In this document: piece after piece, positions 61,196 through 64,000 of the stretch
Numbering within the stretch: the stretch's first letter is position 1
Layout of the letters: each line of letters starts with the position of its first letter
Source of the DNA: Gammaproteobacteria bacterium
GTDB taxonomy: Bacteria > Pseudomonadota > Gammaproteobacteria > Pseudomonadales > PIVM01
Assembly (NCBI GenBank): GCA_003353945.1
Contig: PIVM01000018.1
Span: 1-64,000 of the forward strand
Length of the DNA stretch: 64,000 nucleotides
Reading direction: 5' to 3'
The notes under the pieces: model-generated
Told to the model about the DNA's origin: nothing
The model's database searches: none
The model's input: the letters and a program-made list of their open reading frames with translations, nothing else
Translations under genes and position numbers: made by a program

Positions 61196-61497
61196 TGGCG
61201 GCCTGTTTGCAGTCAGATTCGAAGGATCTTGCGATGGTCCGTGGGCGACTTGATTTTGATACGGTGCTGTTACTTGAGCAGCAAGGTAATGATTTCCTGC
61301 AGCAATCAAGTGATGTTTGCACCATTGACCTGTCAGCTGTGACCTATAGCGGCAGTGTTGGTCTTGCATTATTACTGGCTTGGTACCGACGGGCACGGGC
61401 AATGGGTAAGGACATACGGTTTATTCGTTTGCCCGAAAAGATGATGAATCTAATGAAAGTGTCTGCTCTTGATGAAGTTATGCCAGTACAAGAATAA
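61195..61497 (+). CDS. mlaB: Mla STAS-domain protein MlaB
   Basis: 100 residues, STAS fold (RGRLDFDTVLLLEQQG, IDLSAVTYSGSVGLALLLAW). Binds MlaF and stabilises the complex; the conserved STAS Ser/Thr region YSGSVGL fits. ATG overlaps the mlaC TGA by one base. Confidence 0.93.
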   Translation: MAACLQSDSKDLAMVRGRLDFDTVLLLEQQGNDFLQQSSDVCTIDLSAVTYSGSVGLALLLAWYRRARAMGKDIRFIRLPEKMMNLMKVSALDEVMPVQE

Positions 61498-61608
61498 AGG
61501 GTATGGCGTTGTTCGCTTTCTCGCTCATTTAGTTTGAACATTCGCCTTTTAGTGACTGTTTGCATAGAATACAGCGGTTTTTAATTTTTTTGCCAGATGG
61601 GGTAGTCA

Positions 61609-61848
61609 ATGGATAACGAAGCAGTCAAGCAGTTGCTGGAAGAGAAGCTTGAGGGGTGTGAAGCGCAGGTGCAGGGTGATGGTCGTCATTTTGAACTGAC
61701 CATCATTAGTGATGTGTTTGAAGGCCTGTCAAGTTTAAAGCGACAGCAGTTGGTTTATGCGGCCATCAATGACCGTATCGCAGACGGCAGCGTCCATGCA
61801 GTGAATATGAAGCTTTTTACAAAAGAGCAATGGGCATCGCAGTCGTAG
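61609..61848 (+). CDS. ibaG: BolA-family protein IbaG (YrbA)
   Basis: 79 residues, BolA fold with class-II KH-like layout: LEEKLEGCEAQVQGDGRHFELTIIS. Contains a His/Cys pair (Cys17, His27) that could take part in Fe-S sharing with a monothiol glutaredoxin. Named for acid-response in E. coli; conserved place before murA. Confidence 0.95.
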   Translation: MDNEAVKQLLEEKLEGCEAQVQGDGRHFELTIISDVFEGLSSLKRQQLVYAAINDRIADGSVHAVNMKLFTKEQWASQS

Positions 61849-61908
61849 GGTATCGCAGTTATTGGATCGAGGCATTTTTGCTGACGGGGAGTAGCGTATG
61901 GAGAGTAG

Positions 61909-63174
<1,266 letters not shown>

Positions 63175-63191
63175 TTGCCGATCGTGATATA

Positions 63192-63353
63192 AGGGCCGTG
63201 GAAATAAAACATTATCCCATCTTGCGGGTCTTTTGGCCCAGCTTCTGCCTTGTATCAAGGGTTACATAGGCCCACTATGCGCCCCTTGATACGCCTTGAA
63301 GCTGAACCAAAATCCTCCACAATCTTGGGACAATCTTTTAATTCCAAGGCCCT
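63192..63353. repeat. 162-bp MITE-like element, family 2
   Basis: Ends of 28 bp at 63192-63219 (starting AGGGCCGTGGAAATAAAAC) and 63326-63353 match as inverted repeats at 24 of 28 positions. The inside is an imperfect palindrome too, with CAGCTTC/GAAGCTG and GTATCAAGGG/CCCTTGATAC pairs. No coding capacity. It lies between murA and hisG and ends 20 bp before the hisG ATG. Confidence 0.8.
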
Positions 63354-63373
63354 AAGAAAGGTGTTTGTTTACA

Positions 63374-64000
63374 ATGAGTGATCAACTGACCATTGCGCTG
63401 ACCAAAGGCCGTATACTGGGGGAAACACTTCCTTTATTGAAGGCTGCCGATATTGAGCCGCTGGAAGATCTCAATCGCAGCCGAAAATTAATTTTTCCGA
63501 CCAATAATGCGGACGTTCGTTTGTTGTTATTGCGTGGTGCCGATGTGACGACCTATGTGCGTTACGGTGCGGCCGACATGGGTGTTGCTGGCAAAGACAT
63601 GTTGTTAGAACATGGCAGTGAAGGCTTGTATGAGATGTTGGACTTACAGATTGCCAAGTGCAATCTGATGACGGCAGGTCCGGTTAATGCGCCCGCGTTA
63701 TCCGGGCAACGCATTAAAGTGGCCACTAAATTTGTCAATGTTGCCAAACGTTATTATGCCGAGCAGGGTATGCAGGCTGATATTATCAAGCTCTATGGTG
63801 CAATGGAACTGGCGCCCTTAATGCAGTTGGCAGATCAGATTGTTGATATAGTGGAAACAGGAAACACGCTGAAGGCCAATGGATTAATGCCAATGGAGAT
63901 GATAGCGCCGGTCAGTTCCCGCCTGATTGTTAACAAGGCTTCCATGAAAATGAAGCACCGACGGATTCAGCCTGTCGTTGATCAGATTGCTTCTGCATTA
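63374..64000 (+). CDS. hisG: ATP phosphoribosyltransferase catalytic subunit HisG (partial, runs off the window)
   Basis: 209 codons, open to the window's last base. First step of histidine synthesis, joining ATP and PRPP. Short-form HisG pattern: [38 protein letters not shown], and the PRPP-binding [14 protein letters not shown]. The short form needs HisZ as regulatory partner. Nearly complete: the short form ends near residue 210. Confidence 0.97.
   Translation, partial: MSDQLTIALTKGRILGETLPLLKAADIEPLEDLNRSRKLIFPTNNADVRLLLLRGADVTTYVRYGAADMGVAGKDMLLEHGSEGLYEMLDLQIAKCNLMTAGPVNAPALSGQRIKVATKFVNVAKRYYAEQGMQADIIKLYGAMELAPLMQLADQIVDIVETGNTLKANGLMPMEMIAPVSSRLIVNKASMKMKHRRIQPVVDQIASAL

Noticed and set aside
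60737..61402. 221-codon minus-strand frame opposite mlaC with poly-Ala/Val runs
   Set aside because: It is the mirror of the mlaC reading frame; its runs come from the CAG/CAA microsatellite.

Overview
The window is a 64 kb piece of a gammaproteobacterial chromosome. Two long blocks of housekeeping genes keep the gene order I know from Pseudomonas and its marine relatives: tRNA-Met-ychF-pth-rplY-prs-tRNA-Gln-ispE-lolB-TPR lipoprotein / hemA-prfA-prmC-moeB, and gatBAC / mreBCD-maf-rng-yhdP-nitrilase-darP-mgtE-ptsO-rapZ-ptsN-hpf-rpoN-lptBAC-kdsCD-yrbG / mlaFEDCB-ibaG-murA-hisG. Together with the two-component and c-di-GMP genes this suggests a marine member of the Cellvibrionales/Pseudomonadales group. 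Genus cannot be fixed from the sequence alone.

Layout. 1-2.3 kb: a bacteriohemerythrin and an HD-GYP c-di-GMP phosphodiesterase, then about 830 bp without a recognisable gene. 3-14.8 kb: translation, peptidyl-tRNA, PRPP, isoprenoid, lipoprotein-sorting and haem genes, with two tRNAs. 14.8-29.1 kb: an accessory island with two tandem paralogous 7TMR-DISM hybrid histidine kinases, a 712-bp intergenic region, a single 2432-residue NRPS-PKS megasynthase (C-A-PCP-KS-AT-ACP-TE), and a small receiver protein that has Asn in place of the phosphoacceptor Asp. 29.4-33.7 kb: rhlB, cysZ, an NTF2/SnoaL-like protein and an LLM-class flavin oxidoreductase. 34-64 kb: the second conserved block (tRNA amidotransferase, cell shape, RNase G, nitrogen PTS/sigma-54, LPS transport and KDO synthesis, Mla phospholipid transport, murein precursor synthesis), ending inside hisG.

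How it works together. The second block is largely an envelope locus: MreBCD position wall synthesis, MurA starts peptidoglycan precursors, KdsCD make KDO, LptABC export LPS, and Mla keeps outer-membrane lipid asymmetry. PtsO/PtsN/RapZ/Hpf/RpoN form the usual sigma-54-linked regulatory cluster. The accessory island stands out. The megasynthase is a self-contained assembly line with its own thioesterase, so it could make one small acyl-aminoacyl-polyketide product. It is bordered by signalling genes but has no tailoring enzymes, exporter or phosphopantetheinyl transferase nearby. The 5' third of the gene is much more AT-rich than the rest.

The window also contains palindromic and mobile-like repeats. 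A 138-bp element with 20-bp terminal inverted repeats supplies the stop codon of prmC, and one solitary copy of its end sits just after the megasynthase gene. A 162-bp element with 28-bp inverted ends lies between murA and hisG, with a related partial copy upstream of mgtE. A perfect 27-bp inverted repeat joins the 3' ends of the nitrilase and darP genes, so both proteins end in NLESG.
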